Below are positions 25,994-35,069 of a DNA stretch of 48,980 bases, piece after piece (the first letter of the stretch is position 1; each line of letters opens with the position of its first letter). A model generated the notes under the pieces. The model saw nothing but the letters and a program-made list of their open reading frames with translations. It was not told the DNA's origin and made no database searches. Made by a program: the position numbers and the translations under genes. This DNA is from an uncultured Clostridium sp. (GTDB taxonomy: Bacteria; Cyanobacteriota; Vampirovibrionia; Gastranaerophilales; Gastranaerophilaceae): assembly GCA_958449715.1 (NCBI GenBank), contig CAUDIU010000003.1, positions 1 to 48,980 on the forward strand, given 5' to 3'.

Positions 25994-27603
25994 AATTTCA
26001 CCTCAACTATTCCTCTTACTGAATTTACACAGAATATTTTTTCTGCATTTTCTAAATCATTTTTATAGAGAATTTTTTCAGAAATATTTTTCATAGATTT
26101 TTTGAAGATGCCATCTAAAAGTCCGCATTTTACATCTGGAGTATAAAGTTTTCCGTTAATTTGCAAAATTATATTGCTTCTTGCTCCTTCAGTGAGTTCA
26201 CCTTTTTCATTAAAGAAAATTTCATCATAAATTTCTCCATTTGCAATTTTTTGGTAACTGTCATAATACCAAGGTCGATAGGTTGTTTTATGATATAAAA
26301 ATTCGTTTTGGCTGTTTATTTTTATTGGCGAAATTGAAATTTTATTTGTCTTTGCTTCAATTAAAGGTTTGTATTCTTCTGTGATTTCTCCGTTTTTATT
26401 CAGTAATAACCTCAAAATTCCGTCTTGCTTAGGTCTTATTTGAGGGTATGAAAATTTAAAGCCGAAGTGTTTTGCAGAATTTTTCATTCTTTCAAAATGT
26501 TCTTTTTCAAACAAGAGTTTTCCGTTTTCAACTTTGATTGTCTCAATTATTTGAAAATCACTATTGAGAAATTTTGTTTTAGTAAGAGTTTCTTCCCATT
26601 CGTCTTGAATGTCGGAATCCCATACTATTGCACCGCCTACACGATATTTAAAAGATTTTTCTCCTTGTTTTTTTTGAAGAATTCTAATTGGAACACTAAA
26701 AATTGTTTCTTCTGGAGATATCATTCCAATAGCTCCGCAGTAGATGTCACGAGAGCCTTTTTCAACTTTGTCAATAATTCTCATTGTGCTGATTTTTGGA
26801 GCTCCGGTGATTGATCCGCATGGAAATATCGCTTTAAAAATATCAAAAAGGGTTGTATTTTCTTTTAAGTCAGCTTCGATTTGAGATGTCATTTGATGTA
26901 GAGTTTTGTGGGTTTCAATTTCAAAAAGTTTTGTAACTTTTACGCTGCCTGTTTTGGCAATGCGTCCCAAATCGTTTCTTAAAAGATCTACAATCATGAC
27001 ATTTTCGGCTCTATTTTTTTCATCATTTTTTAAAAATTCAATTAGGTCTTTGTCTTCTTTTTCATTTCTCCCCCTTTTTATAGTTCCTTTCATAGGTTTT
27101 GTTAGAATATGGTTATCTTTAAGGGTGAAAAATAATTCTGGGGAAAAAGAGAGAATGGTGTCATAATTATTTTTTAAATAAAAATTGTATGGAGTTTTTT
27201 GCTTGTTTAATAAAAATTCAAATAGTTCAAAATCATCGCCTTCATAAGGAATTTCAAAGTCGTATGTGTAATTCACTTCGTATGTATTTCCGCAGGAGAT
27301 TTCATATTTAATTTTATTAATTGCTCCTGTGTATTCACAAAAATTTACACAAGGTCGCGGGTTTAGTAGCAAATTTTTTGCTTTTTTTGTTTTATATATA
27401 TTGTAATCTTTGAAGATCTCAAAATACAAAAGCGGGAAATGTGATTTTTGTACAGTGAAAGCCTCATATCTGATGTAACCTAAAATGAAAAATTCTTTTT
27501 TTAATTTTTCAATTAGTTCAAAGGCATGGACAATTTCATCTTGATTAAATGCTTGAATTATTTTTATCGGTTTTGTAAAAAGTTTGTCTGAAAAAATTAT
27601 CAT
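25990..27603 (-). CDS. pabB: bifunctional aminodeoxychorismate synthase component I / aminodeoxychorismate lyase (PabB-PabC fusion)
   Basis: Makes p-aminobenzoate from chorismate for folate. Residues 1 to about 345 are a chorismate-binding domain: 'KPMKGTIKRG', 'AENVMIVDLLRNDLGRIA', 'PCGSITGAPKISTMRII', 'YCGAIGMISP', 'WDSDIQDEWEETLTK'. The N-terminal part is shortened compared with stand-alone PabB. Residues about 350-537 are a PabC-like PLP lyase domain: 'YDEIFFNEKGELTEGARSNI' and 'LLDGIFKKSM'. The PLP Lys should be in 'HKTTYRP'; its position matches fused enzymes. This fusion is known in many bacteria. The stop overlaps pabA by four bases. Confidence 0.94.
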   Translation of the reverse strand: MIIFSDKLFTKPIKIIQAFNQDEIVHAFELIEKLKKEFFILGYIRYEAFTVQKSHFPLLYFEIFKDYNIYKTKKAKNLLLNPRPCVNFCEYTGAINKIKYEISCGNTYEVNYTYDFEIPYEGDDFELFEFLLNKQKTPYNFYLKNNYDTILSFSPELFFTLKDNHILTKPMKGTIKRGRNEKEDKDLIEFLKNDEKNRAENVMIVDLLRNDLGRIAKTGSVKVTKLFEIETHKTLHQMTSQIEADLKENTTLFDIFKAIFPCGSITGAPKISTMRIIDKVEKGSRDIYCGAIGMISPEETIFSVPIRILQKKQGEKSFKYRVGGAIVWDSDIQDEWEETLTKTKFLNSDFQIIETIKVENGKLLFEKEHFERMKNSAKHFGFKFSYPQIRPKQDGILRLLLNKNGEITEEYKPLIEAKTNKISISPIKINSQNEFLYHKTTYRPWYYDSYQKIANGEIYDEIFFNEKGELTEGARSNIILQINGKLYTPDVKCGLLDGIFKKSMKNISEKILYKNDLENAEKIFCVNSVRGIVEVKL

Positions 27604-27649
27604 ATTTCAAATATACCAAATAATATATTAATATAAAGACGAAGGTAGA

Positions 27650-28048
27650 ATGAAAAAAGTAGTAGTATTATTTATTTTAATAACATTTATATCTATGTTT
27701 GCACCTGTTTACGCAAGAACAGTTAGAAAAGATAGACCTGTAAGACTTGTAAATCCTCATCAATATCACAAAAGATATAGCCATTATAGAGTTGGCAGGG
27801 GTGCAACTAGAAGATGTAATGGTAGTTGCCATAGAGAAGATGATGCAAAGGAAAAAAGCTATTCATATAGTCAAGCGAGTTCAACTCCAAGGTATGCTTA
27901 TGGTACATCTGTAAAAAGAGTAAAAGAACCTGATATTCCTAAAATGGGTGTTATAAGATATCGTGGAACTACAGTAGAGCGTCCTATAAGATACACAATT
28001 GGAAATTCCGGAAAATCTGTTGTAACTTATTCATATTCAGCAAAATAA
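27650..28048 (+). CDS. secreted basic Tyr/Arg-rich protein
   Basis: 132 residues behind CGAAGG with a signal peptide (MKKVVVLFILITFISMFAPVYA). The mature part is basic, rich in Arg, Tyr, His and Ser, with 'RKDRPVRLVNPHQYHKRYSH' and 'TRRCNGSCHRED'. It looks disordered, with short Tyr-Ser-Tyr stretches near the end. It is not a known family to me. It could be a cell-surface or matrix protein. The next gene is 15 bases away in the same direction. Confidence 0.75.
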   Translation: MKKVVVLFILITFISMFAPVYARTVRKDRPVRLVNPHQYHKRYSHYRVGRGATRRCNGSCHREDDAKEKSYSYSQASSTPRYAYGTSVKRVKEPDIPKMGVIRYRGTTVERPIRYTIGNSGKSVVTYSYSAK

Positions 28049-28063
28049 ATTAGGGTGTGTGTT

Positions 28064-28300
28064 ATGAAAAAAGTATGTTTATTATTTTTAATTTTGGCAT
28101 TTGCTCAAATATCTGCATCTTGTGAAACTTTGAATTATAAAATAAAACAAAATGGTTCTTCAATGGTTATTGTGCCTTATTATTCTTCACCTGTTGTGGT
28201 GCCGGAGGTTAATCAAAATATTGAACAAACTCCAGCTAAAATCCCTTTTTATGAGTCAAAGAAATTACCAAAAGGTAAAAATAAATCACGAAATGTATAG
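28064..28300 (+). CDS. small secreted protein
   Basis: I use ATG 28064 (signal MKKVCLLFLILAFAQISA); the in-frame GTG 9 bases upstream adds three residues. The remaining 60 residues include 'NYKIKQNGSSMVIVPYYSSPVVVPE' and a Lys-rich tail. A Cys follows the signal helix (ISASC), but the sequence does not fit a good lipobox. Function unknown; likely co-transcribed with the preceding gene. Confidence 0.65.
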   Translation: MKKVCLLFLILAFAQISASCETLNYKIKQNGSSMVIVPYYSSPVVVPEVNQNIEQTPAKIPFYESKKLPKGKNKSRNV

Positions 28301-28308
28301 GCTTATAA

Positions 28309-28653
28309 TTAGTAGCCCATAAACATATTTTGCATACCGCCTTGCATTAGCATCATACTATTTGAACTGTCATAATTCTGTGGAAATTGACTATATGTCA
28401 TTGGTGCACTGTTGTTATTTGAAGGAGTGATATTTCCCATTTCTCTAACGGATTTTGGTCCCATCATAGAATTCGCTTCTTGTTCTTCAACTATATCAGA
28501 AGCAGATAATGTTTTTTGTAAGTGAGGATATCTTGCTTTTGCGGCTGAATTATTAAATCCTGAAAAAGAATTTTTAGGAGTAAGATTAATTTCTTCTGAA
28601 AATACAGGTGTTGTAATAAATAATATTGCAATAGCTAGAATTAATTTTTTCAT
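28309..28653 (-). CDS. small secreted Met-rich protein
   Basis: Start at the inner ATG 28653, which is preceded by AAGGGGAAG and begins a signal peptide (MKKLILAIAILFITTPVFSEE). The mature protein is mostly polar and disordered; the C-terminus 'SNSMMLMQGGMQNMFMGY' has six Met in 17 residues. Met-rich tails can bind Cu(I), but nothing else here supports a copper function. Convergent with the gene at 28064. Confidence 0.65.
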   Translation of the reverse strand: MKKLILAIAILFITTPVFSEEINLTPKNSFSGFNNSAAKARYPHLQKTLSASDIVEEQEANSMMGPKSVREMGNITPSNNNSAPMTYSQFPQNYDSSNSMMLMQGGMQNMFMGY

Positions 28654-28705
28654 TGTACACTTCCCCTTCATAAATTTAATAATATTATAGCAGAAAAAGT
28701 TAATT

Positions 28706-28733
28706 TTGAGAATGTTGAAATTTTTGATATAAT
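28706..28733 (+). promoter_or_regulatory. probable sigma70 promoter of the Fn3-GT2 gene
   Basis: TTGAGA at 28706-28711 and a consensus TATAAT at 28728-28733, 16 bases apart, 38 bases before the start codon. Confidence 0.55.
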
Positions 28734-28771
28734 AAATATGTAGTAAAGTTAATGGAAAAGAAGATTATCTA

Positions 28772-30394
28772 ATGGATATAAATATTGAATTAAAAGGGTC
28801 AAAAATTATTATTTCTTGGGCTGATGTAAAAGCTGATTATTATAAAATTTTTTTTAAGAAAGATGATATTTTTTATGAATCTGCAAGAGTTTATGACGGT
28901 AACTCCGTGAGATTTTCTCTTGTGCCGTATGGCGAAAATGAGTGTTTTGTTCAGGCTGTGAAAGATGGGATTGTGGTTGATAAATCTTCTATTCGTCAAT
29001 TTAAGTTTGATTCAATTGATATTCAATATAAATTTTTGGATGATAAAAATATAAAACTTTTCTATAGCAAGTATGACGGTGCTGATGGATATAGATTATA
29101 CAGAAATGAAGATGAAATAGGGTTTAACGGGGTTAAAAATTCTGATTGCGAATTTATTACAACAGAATTGAGAACTGAAACAGAATTTAAAATTAAACCT
29201 TATAGAAAAAATGATGAAGGTAGAGAATTTTTAGCATCTTCTCCTGTTGTAAAAGTAAGTGAAAATAAATTTGAAAGTGTTTCTATTTATAAATCATATA
29301 ATTATAATAACTTTTTATCTTGGTGTTATAAAGGAGATGCAGATGGATTTCTTGTCTATACGAAAAATCTTGACAAACCTATTTTCGAAACTACCGATAA
29401 ATTAAGACATTATCTTCCTTTGTATGATTATAAAGGAACTTCAAAATTTATTGTAAAGGCTTTTGTGAATACACCTGACGGAAGATTAATTGTTGCAGAA
29501 TCCGATTATGTTTCATTGAGTATAAGAAAATATAAGAAACCTCTTGTATCATTGATTATTCCTGCATATAATGCACAGGATTATATAGTAAGAAGTATTG
29601 ATTGTGCTCTTGCTTCAGATTTCAACGATTTAGAAATTATAATTGTAAATGACGGAAGCTCTGATGATACTCAAAAGATTATTGACTGGTATGCAAAGAA
29701 CTATAATAATGTAGTTTCAATTGAAAAAGAAAACGGCGGAGTCGCAGAGGCAAGAAATCGCGGAATTGAAGCTGCAAAAGGTGATTACATCGCATTTATG
29801 GATAACGATGATTTAATCCCTGCTGATATGATTAGTAAATTGTATAATTCGATTACAAAAAATAATTGTGATGTCGCAATTGCGCCATTGTATCGTCTTA
29901 TTGATTCAGGGTATACAATACATTGTAATTTGCCTTTTATGGAAGATATTCCGCTTGATATTGATAAATACTTTGAAATTATGTATACCCCAGGATATTA
30001 TAACTGCGCAATATGGAATAAGCTGTATAAAGCATCAATGGTAAAAGCACATCCTTTAGGAATTTTGAAGTATGAAGATGTCTCTTGGACTCCTTGTATA
30101 CTTTCATATGCAGAAAAGTTCTGTTTCTTGAAAACTCCTTTTTATGAGTGGGATAGAAAAACAAGAGAACAAACATTTGGTGATGTTTTGGCTAAAATGC
30201 CTGATAAAGATCTTTTTGAAAATAGAAAACAGGCAATGTTATTTTTCTTGAAAAACGGAAATCCTGAAAAGATAGATGAATTAAAAGAAGTTGCAAAACG
30301 CAGATTACTGCGTTATGCAAAAAATTCTCCTTTACAAGATTTATATAATGATTTAATTGAAAAAATAGAATCAGATAAGTACAAGAAATTATAA
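28772..30394 (+). CDS. glycosyltransferase family 2 with N-terminal Fn3-like repeats
   Basis: A 540-residue protein without signal peptide or membrane helix. Residues 1-250 read as three beta-sandwich (Fn3-like) repeats, each with 'Y-x-I/L-Y/F-K' strands such as 'ADYYKIFFKKDD', 'ADGYRLYRNEDE' and 'ADGFLVYTKNLD'. The GT-A domain starts at about 255: 'KPLVSLIIPAYNAQDYIVRSID', 'LEIIIVNDGSSDDTQKIID', 'ENGGVAEARNRGIEAAKGDYIAFMDNDD', which supplies the D-x-D metal site. A GT2 enzyme for envelope glycans is likely. Its end overlaps the convergent HD-domain gene by six bases. Confidence 0.9.
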   Translation: MDINIELKGSKIIISWADVKADYYKIFFKKDDIFYESARVYDGNSVRFSLVPYGENECFVQAVKDGIVVDKSSIRQFKFDSIDIQYKFLDDKNIKLFYSKYDGADGYRLYRNEDEIGFNGVKNSDCEFITTELRTETEFKIKPYRKNDEGREFLASSPVVKVSENKFESVSIYKSYNYNNFLSWCYKGDADGFLVYTKNLDKPIFETTDKLRHYLPLYDYKGTSKFIVKAFVNTPDGRLIVAESDYVSLSIRKYKKPLVSLIIPAYNAQDYIVRSIDCALASDFNDLEIIIVNDGSSDDTQKIIDWYAKNYNNVVSIEKENGGVAEARNRGIEAAKGDYIAFMDNDDLIPADMISKLYNSITKNNCDVAIAPLYRLIDSGYTIHCNLPFMEDIPLDIDKYFEIMYTPGYYNCAIWNKLYKASMVKAHPLGILKYEDVSWTPCILSYAEKFCFLKTPFYEWDRKTREQTFGDVLAKMPDKDLFENRKQAMLFFLKNGNPEKIDELKEVAKRRLLRYAKNSPLQDLYNDLIEKIESDKYKKL

Positions 30395-31195
30395 GTAACA
30401 CTTAGGTTCTTGACCTTCAACACCTGCGTATAATTCTACAAATTGTTTTGCAGGGCTTGATTCAATTTTTGTCAATAATACTTCTTCAATTTGGAAAAAT
30501 CCGACATCTCCTGTCATTTCTATGTCGATTCTAATAGGTTTTTTCTCTCCATGGTGAATACCTATTCTTGTTATAGCATTCGCAGAATATTTATGAATAT
30601 CTCCGACTTTTGGAGTTGTATTTATTGCCATAGGTATTCTAGCTCTTCCTTTTGTCATGTCGCAACCGTCAGCAATTAGAATTATTCCAGCCTCAATTGA
30701 ATGTATTTTATGACTTGACATGTGTCCGATAATTGCTTCAATTGCAAGAGATTTTATGATTGTACGTCTATGCAAATCATCAGGTAATATGTGCATTAAT
30801 GTCCTTTCAATAATCGGTTTTGCAAGTATTACAGACATATTTTCATGTCCTTGACGACCGATCATCATTCCTAGGTCATGCATTAGACCTGCAATAATTA
30901 CAGCACACATACTATCTTCAAATGTCCCGATTTCTTCTTTTTCAAGTGATGTTTGTATGCCTGCACTTTGTAACAGGTTAAGCATTTTTATTGCATTTGC
31001 TGCAACTTGGCGCATATGAACCGGACCATGGTCATTATAACCCAGTCTTTTTATTGATACGTTATTTGCATAATCTTGCATTTCTTGCAATTCTTCATCG
31101 GCAAATAAATAGTTTACTAAATCTGTACATAATTTATGGTTTTGTAATCTTTTTAAAATTTTTGATTCTAGTGATACTTCTTTAATTGATTTCAT
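30389..31195 (-). CDS. HD-domain phosphohydrolase
   Basis: 268 residues with the HD signature: H56 and H60 (YNDHGPVHMRQ), H106-D107 (GLMHDLGMM), His in 'GRQGHENMS', and a later Asp in 'LIADGCDMTKGRARIPM'. This is the metal site of HD enzymes that hydrolyse phosphoesters of nucleotides. The arrangement recalls archaeal/bacterial stand-alone HD proteins rather than HD-GYP or RelA. Substrate not readable. Cytoplasmic. Confidence 0.9.
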   Translation of the reverse strand: MKSIKEVSLESKILKRLQNHKLCTDLVNYLFADEELQEMQDYANNVSIKRLGYNDHGPVHMRQVAANAIKMLNLLQSAGIQTSLEKEEIGTFEDSMCAVIIAGLMHDLGMMIGRQGHENMSVILAKPIIERTLMHILPDDLHRRTIIKSLAIEAIIGHMSSHKIHSIEAGIILIADGCDMTKGRARIPMAINTTPKVGDIHKYSANAITRIGIHHGEKKPIRIDIEMTGDVGFFQIEEVLLTKIESSPAKQFVELYAGVEGQEPKCYL

Positions 31196-31354
31196 AGTTT
31201 TAATCCATTTTTATTTATTACTTAATAATATAATACCCAATAAATAGAAAAATTTGTATATTATTTAAAATTTTATATATTAATTAAATTATTAAAGATT
31301 AATATTTATCCCCAAAATAATAACATAGCAAAAATTTTTATTTTCAGTTTTTTT

Positions 31355-31933
31355 ATGAATATGAAAATTTTATCAAAAGCTGTTAAATATTTAAAAAGTC
31401 CGACGCAATGTTATATCCCGAAATGTAAAGCTCATTGCTGTATTGATGTACCTCTACCTGAAGGATTTATTGAACGTTTTCAATCACGAATTCAAAGGTC
31501 AGTTTATGGTGGTTTGAATATCGGAGTGAATGATCCAAAAGATACTTATAATTCAATAGTATATAGTACACGTCCTATTCAGATTGTTCATATTGATAGA
31601 GTAACTGGTGAAAAATTATACGGCATAAGTAAAGAAATGATGGAAGCTATGAATCTTAAAAGTCTTGAAGATGTAAACGAGCTTTTAAGACAATATGAAG
31701 CTCAAAAAATATACAATTATTGTCCATTTATAACTGATGATGCCCGATGCAGTGTATATAATTATCGACCTGATATATGTCGGGAATTTGGATCTTCTCC
31801 TGCTAAAGCAGATATTTGCCCTGAAAAATCAAGCAGATTAGATATAATAAAATTTGAATTTTCAGAAATGTTTAATTTTAAAAATACTATTGAATCTATA
31901 AAAAGTATTTTTCATAAAAAATCAAAAATTTAA
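31355..31933 (+). CDS. YkgJ-type Cys-cluster protein (putative zinc/iron-chelating)
   Basis: 192 residues with the PF03692-type cluster: C-x3-C-x3-C-C near the N-terminus ('CYIPKCKAHCCID'), then 'YNYCPFITDDARCSVYNYRPDICREFGSSP' and 'ICPE'. This 'CPF...C.VY..RP..CR.FG' layout is the family core and binds a metal, reported as zinc or iron. A long middle segment (60-120) separates the first cluster from the second. No exact function is known. Confidence 0.85.
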   Translation: MNMKILSKAVKYLKSPTQCYIPKCKAHCCIDVPLPEGFIERFQSRIQRSVYGGLNIGVNDPKDTYNSIVYSTRPIQIVHIDRVTGEKLYGISKEMMEAMNLKSLEDVNELLRQYEAQKIYNYCPFITDDARCSVYNYRPDICREFGSSPAKADICPEKSSRLDIIKFEFSEMFNFKNTIESIKSIFHKKSKI

Positions 31934-31962
31934 TTCTTATTTTATTAAATTAAAAAGAATTG

Positions 31963-33198
31963 TTATTTTTTAAGTTCTGCAAATTTTGCAGCCATTGTCG
32001 GATTATTTTTGGTTAATCTTTTTATGCTCAAGTCTTCAGCTTTGTTATTCGCAAGGCGGAGATTATTCTCAGAAGATAAAAGAGCTTCTTTTGTTTTTTG
32101 TAAATGGTCAATGGTTTTGTCAATTTCTTCTATTGCAGTTTTAAATTTTTTGCTTGCAATTTCATAGTTTCTTGCAAATTTTTCTTTAAAATCATTCATA
32201 CTTTCTTCAAAATTTGAGATATCAATGTTTTGACTTCTTATGATTGCAAGTTCTTGTTTGTACTGTAAAGAATTTAATGCAGCATTTCTTAGTAGCGTAA
32301 TAATAGGTATGAAAAATTGTGGTCGAATTACATACATTTTAGGAAATTTATGTGACATATCGACTATTCCTGAATTATATAATTCATTTTCAGGTTCTAA
32401 AAGTGATACCAAAACTGCATATTCGCAATTTTTTTCTCGTCTGTCCTTGTCAAGTTCTTTTAGAAAATCTTCATTTTTCTTTTTGGTAGATGTAGTATCC
32501 ATTTCATTTTTCATCTCAAACATAATAGATACAATTTCTATTCCTTCAGGGTTTGCTTCTCTGAAGATGTAATCTCCTTTGCTGCCGGTTTTTGCATCGT
32601 TATCTTTTTCAAAGTATGCATTTTGAAATCCGGTTGCACGAAGTTTGTTAAATTCTAATTCGCAATGTTGTTCAAGGCTTTCTCCTACCATTTTTGTAGA
32701 AAGTCTTGCTTTAAAGTCTTTATATCGAGCTATTTCTTCTTCTTTAAATTGAAGTTGTATTTTGTATTGTTCTTTTAATGATAGTTCTTTTAATAAGTTT
32801 TCTTTTTCATTTGTTTCAATTTTATTTGTAAGCTCTGCAATTTGTTTGTCTTTTTCTGCGAGAGCTTTTTCTTTTTCAATTTCAAATTTATTTAATTCAA
32901 GATTTTTGTCTTTTTCGTAAGATTCAATTTTTGCTTTAAGTTCTAAAATTTCTACATTTTTTTGAGCCGTAGTATTAAACAATTCTTTTTCTTTACTAAT
33001 AATTATATCTTGGTACTTACGTTCTGTTTCTGATTGAGCAAGTTTTATTGCAGCTTCTTTTTCATTTTGAAATTGTGATTCTCTTGAGATGATTTCTTTT
33101 TCAAATTCTTTATCTCTTACTTGTTTTACTATTGCTGCATAACCGGATTCATCTACTTGAAAAATTTCACCGCATTTTGGACATTTAATTTCTTGCAT
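31963..33198 (-). CDS. DUF2130 protein with N-terminal zinc ribbon and coiled coil
   Basis: I start at the inner ATG 33198, behind CAGGAGTA, giving MQEIKCPKCGEIFQVDESGY. Residues 4-12 are half of a zinc ribbon, about 20-170 form a long Lys/Glu coiled coil, and about 180-330 are the DUF2130 domain ('GDYIFREANPEGIEIVSIMFEMKNEMDTTSTKKKNEDFLKELDKDR'). The E-x-K-N-E near a preceding D is suggestive of a PD-(D/E)xK nuclease fold. The family has no settled function. Confidence 0.85.
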   Translation of the reverse strand: MQEIKCPKCGEIFQVDESGYAAIVKQVRDKEFEKEIISRESQFQNEKEAAIKLAQSETERKYQDIIISKEKELFNTTAQKNVEILELKAKIESYEKDKNLELNKFEIEKEKALAEKDKQIAELTNKIETNEKENLLKELSLKEQYKIQLQFKEEEIARYKDFKARLSTKMVGESLEQHCELEFNKLRATGFQNAYFEKDNDAKTGSKGDYIFREANPEGIEIVSIMFEMKNEMDTTSTKKKNEDFLKELDKDRREKNCEYAVLVSLLEPENELYNSGIVDMSHKFPKMYVIRPQFFIPIITLLRNAALNSLQYKQELAIIRSQNIDISNFEESMNDFKEKFARNYEIASKKFKTAIEEIDKTIDHLQKTKEALLSSENNLRLANNKAEDLSIKRLTKNNPTMAAKFAELKK

Positions 33199-33284
33199 TA
33201 TCTTACTCCTGTAAATTAGATACATCTATATTTTATTATAATTTTCCTCTACGTCAAATATGGACAAAGTAAGTAAGATAAAAT

Positions 33285-34181
33285 TTATAATTCTAATAAT
33301 GTTAAGCTATTAATATTTTCATAAAAATCATTTATTGGGATATTTTCTTCATTTTCACTATTATGTGGGTTTATAAGTGTTACAAAATTGTCATCTACTT
33401 TTTTAAGAGTATACGCATGATGTATATATAACCCATTTCTTTTTTCTTTAAAATTACAGGTTATAGCATATTTATCTGGATTTTCTTTTATTTTGTTAAT
33501 TAAAATTTTTATATAATTGAGATTACTATTGTTTTCGTTAAAGTAAGTTGTTGATTTTTTGCCTGTAATTAAGAATAATATATCTGATGGAAAACCTCCT
33601 GCGAGTGGATCATTAAAGTTTCCAGATGTATGTTTCCCATTAATAATGTTTGGATTTTTATTTTTCATTGCTTCTTTATTGCTGATTAACATTTTTTTAT
33701 AATATTCAGTTGCCAGCTCTATTGCTAACATATCGTCGTCACCTTTTACATATTTATTGCTTTGTTTAGCAGCATTTAATGCAATTTGAGGAATAGTTAC
33801 ACTTGTATTTGTTCCTTTAAAATATATAACTGTATTGTTATAATTTCTCTTAGAAATTGTGTTTTTTAAATATTTTTCACCTTTTGTTGTGTTTCCTAGA
33901 GCATTTATTCCAGCAAGTAGCCAACAGTCATTTTTTACTTGTTTAGTATTGTCAATTTTTCTGTCTATTTTAATTTCACCTTTAGTATAATCATTTACGT
34001 AATTTATTCCTTTTATTGAATCAAAATCAACAGTATAATATTTTGAAATAAAATTACTATATTTATTTTCAGTTGTTTTTAACTCAAAAATAGGCTTTGT
34101 CTCTTTAGGCTTTTCTTTTTTTATAGATTGTTTTACAGAAAAATCTTTTGAATTTTCAGAGTTAAGATAAATTGATAACAT
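33285..34181 (-). CDS. calpain-like (C2 family) cysteine protease
   Basis: 298 residues, no signal peptide. Residues 1-75 are a Lys/Ser-rich leader. 'QVKNDCWLLAGINAL' (Q81, C86) corresponds to the calpain oxyanion Gln and nucleophile Cys (Q-G-x-L-G-D-C-W-x-L-A). 'IHHAYTLKKVDDNFVTLINPHNS' supplies His255 (H-A-Y) and Asn271 (N-P), matching the calpain 'HAYS...LRNPWG' block. So Q-C-H-N is complete. The D-C-W core is intact. A regulatory or self-processing role is possible, or secretion by a signal-less route. The target is unknown. Confidence 0.75.
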   Translation of the reverse strand: MLSIYLNSENSKDFSVKQSIKKEKPKETKPIFELKTTENKYSNFISKYYTVDFDSIKGINYVNDYTKGEIKIDRKIDNTKQVKNDCWLLAGINALGNTTKGEKYLKNTISKRNYNNTVIYFKGTNTSVTIPQIALNAAKQSNKYVKGDDDMLAIELATEYYKKMLISNKEAMKNKNPNIINGKHTSGNFNDPLAGGFPSDILFLITGKKSTTYFNENNSNLNYIKILINKIKENPDKYAITCNFKEKRNGLYIHHAYTLKKVDDNFVTLINPHNSENEENIPINDFYENINSLTLLEL

Positions 34182-34432
34182 GTATATCCCCTAAATCCCT
34201 TATATAATTAAAAACATTTTAATAAGAAAAATTGACAAAATGTTTATTTTAATTTAAAAATTCCTAATCATTAGAATTATTTTTTAATAATCTTTACCTA
34301 AAATAACTTTTTAGACTTTAGGGGTTCTGTTAGTTTTTTGGTTATTTAACTTTAATTCTATTTTTCAATTTTATAATTTTTGTGATATATTTATATAACC
34401 AAATTTATTATTAAATCTGTGAAAGAGGTGTT

Positions 34433-34924
34433 ATGAGAAAATTATTACCAGTTTTATTGGCTATATTGCTTTTTTCTGTAAATGCTCCAGCTTTTGCTAT
34501 GAGCGTTGAAGAATCAGAAGCCGAAGGACTAAGAGATATGAGGGTACAACCAATGGAACCTGCTGATGCTCCTAAATGGGTAGAATATGTTCCAACAAAG
34601 TACCATAATCCTAGAACAGATTTTAAAAAGGGAACTGCAATTGCAGAATTAGCTTCTGGAATTGTTCTTACAGATTTATTATTAACAGCCCCAATAGGTA
34701 TTCCTATGATATGTCATTCAACAACAAAGTTGAAAAATATAGGTTGGGCAGACAAAAAAAACAAATATTTTGAAGGCTTAGAAGAAGCAAAGAATATAAA
34801 CAATTCCAATGAAAGACAAGATCATTATGATAAATTGCTGAAAAAATGTAAAATGACAGAAAAAAAACATAAACAGCAATTAAAAAGACTTGAAAAAGAA
34901 AATAAAAAAGCTAATGATGTATAA
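34433..34924 (+). CDS. secreted/membrane-associated protein with basic coiled-coil tail
   Basis: 163 residues behind GAAAGAGGTG. Signal peptide MRKLLPVLLAILLFSVNAPAFA, a hydrophobic segment at about 65-90 ('AIAELASGIVLTDLLLTAPIGIPMI'), and a Lys-rich helical tail of about 50 residues. It resembles small envelope proteins elsewhere in the window in layout but not in sequence. Divergent from the calpain-like gene across 250 bases that hold both promoters. Function unknown. Confidence 0.7.
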   Translation: MRKLLPVLLAILLFSVNAPAFAMSVEESEAEGLRDMRVQPMEPADAPKWVEYVPTKYHNPRTDFKKGTAIAELASGIVLTDLLLTAPIGIPMICHSTTKLKNIGWADKKNKYFEGLEEAKNINNSNERQDHYDKLLKKCKMTEKKHKQQLKRLEKENKKANDV

Positions 34925-35069
34925 ATATAATTTTATTAAAACAGAAACCGACTCTGTCTCTCAAAACGCTTGATAATTGTCTTGATAAAGGAAAGAATAC
35001 TAATGCGAAGCATTGTAGAGACTCCCAGTTAACTTTATATATTTAAAATGGATATTTTTCCAATTTTAA

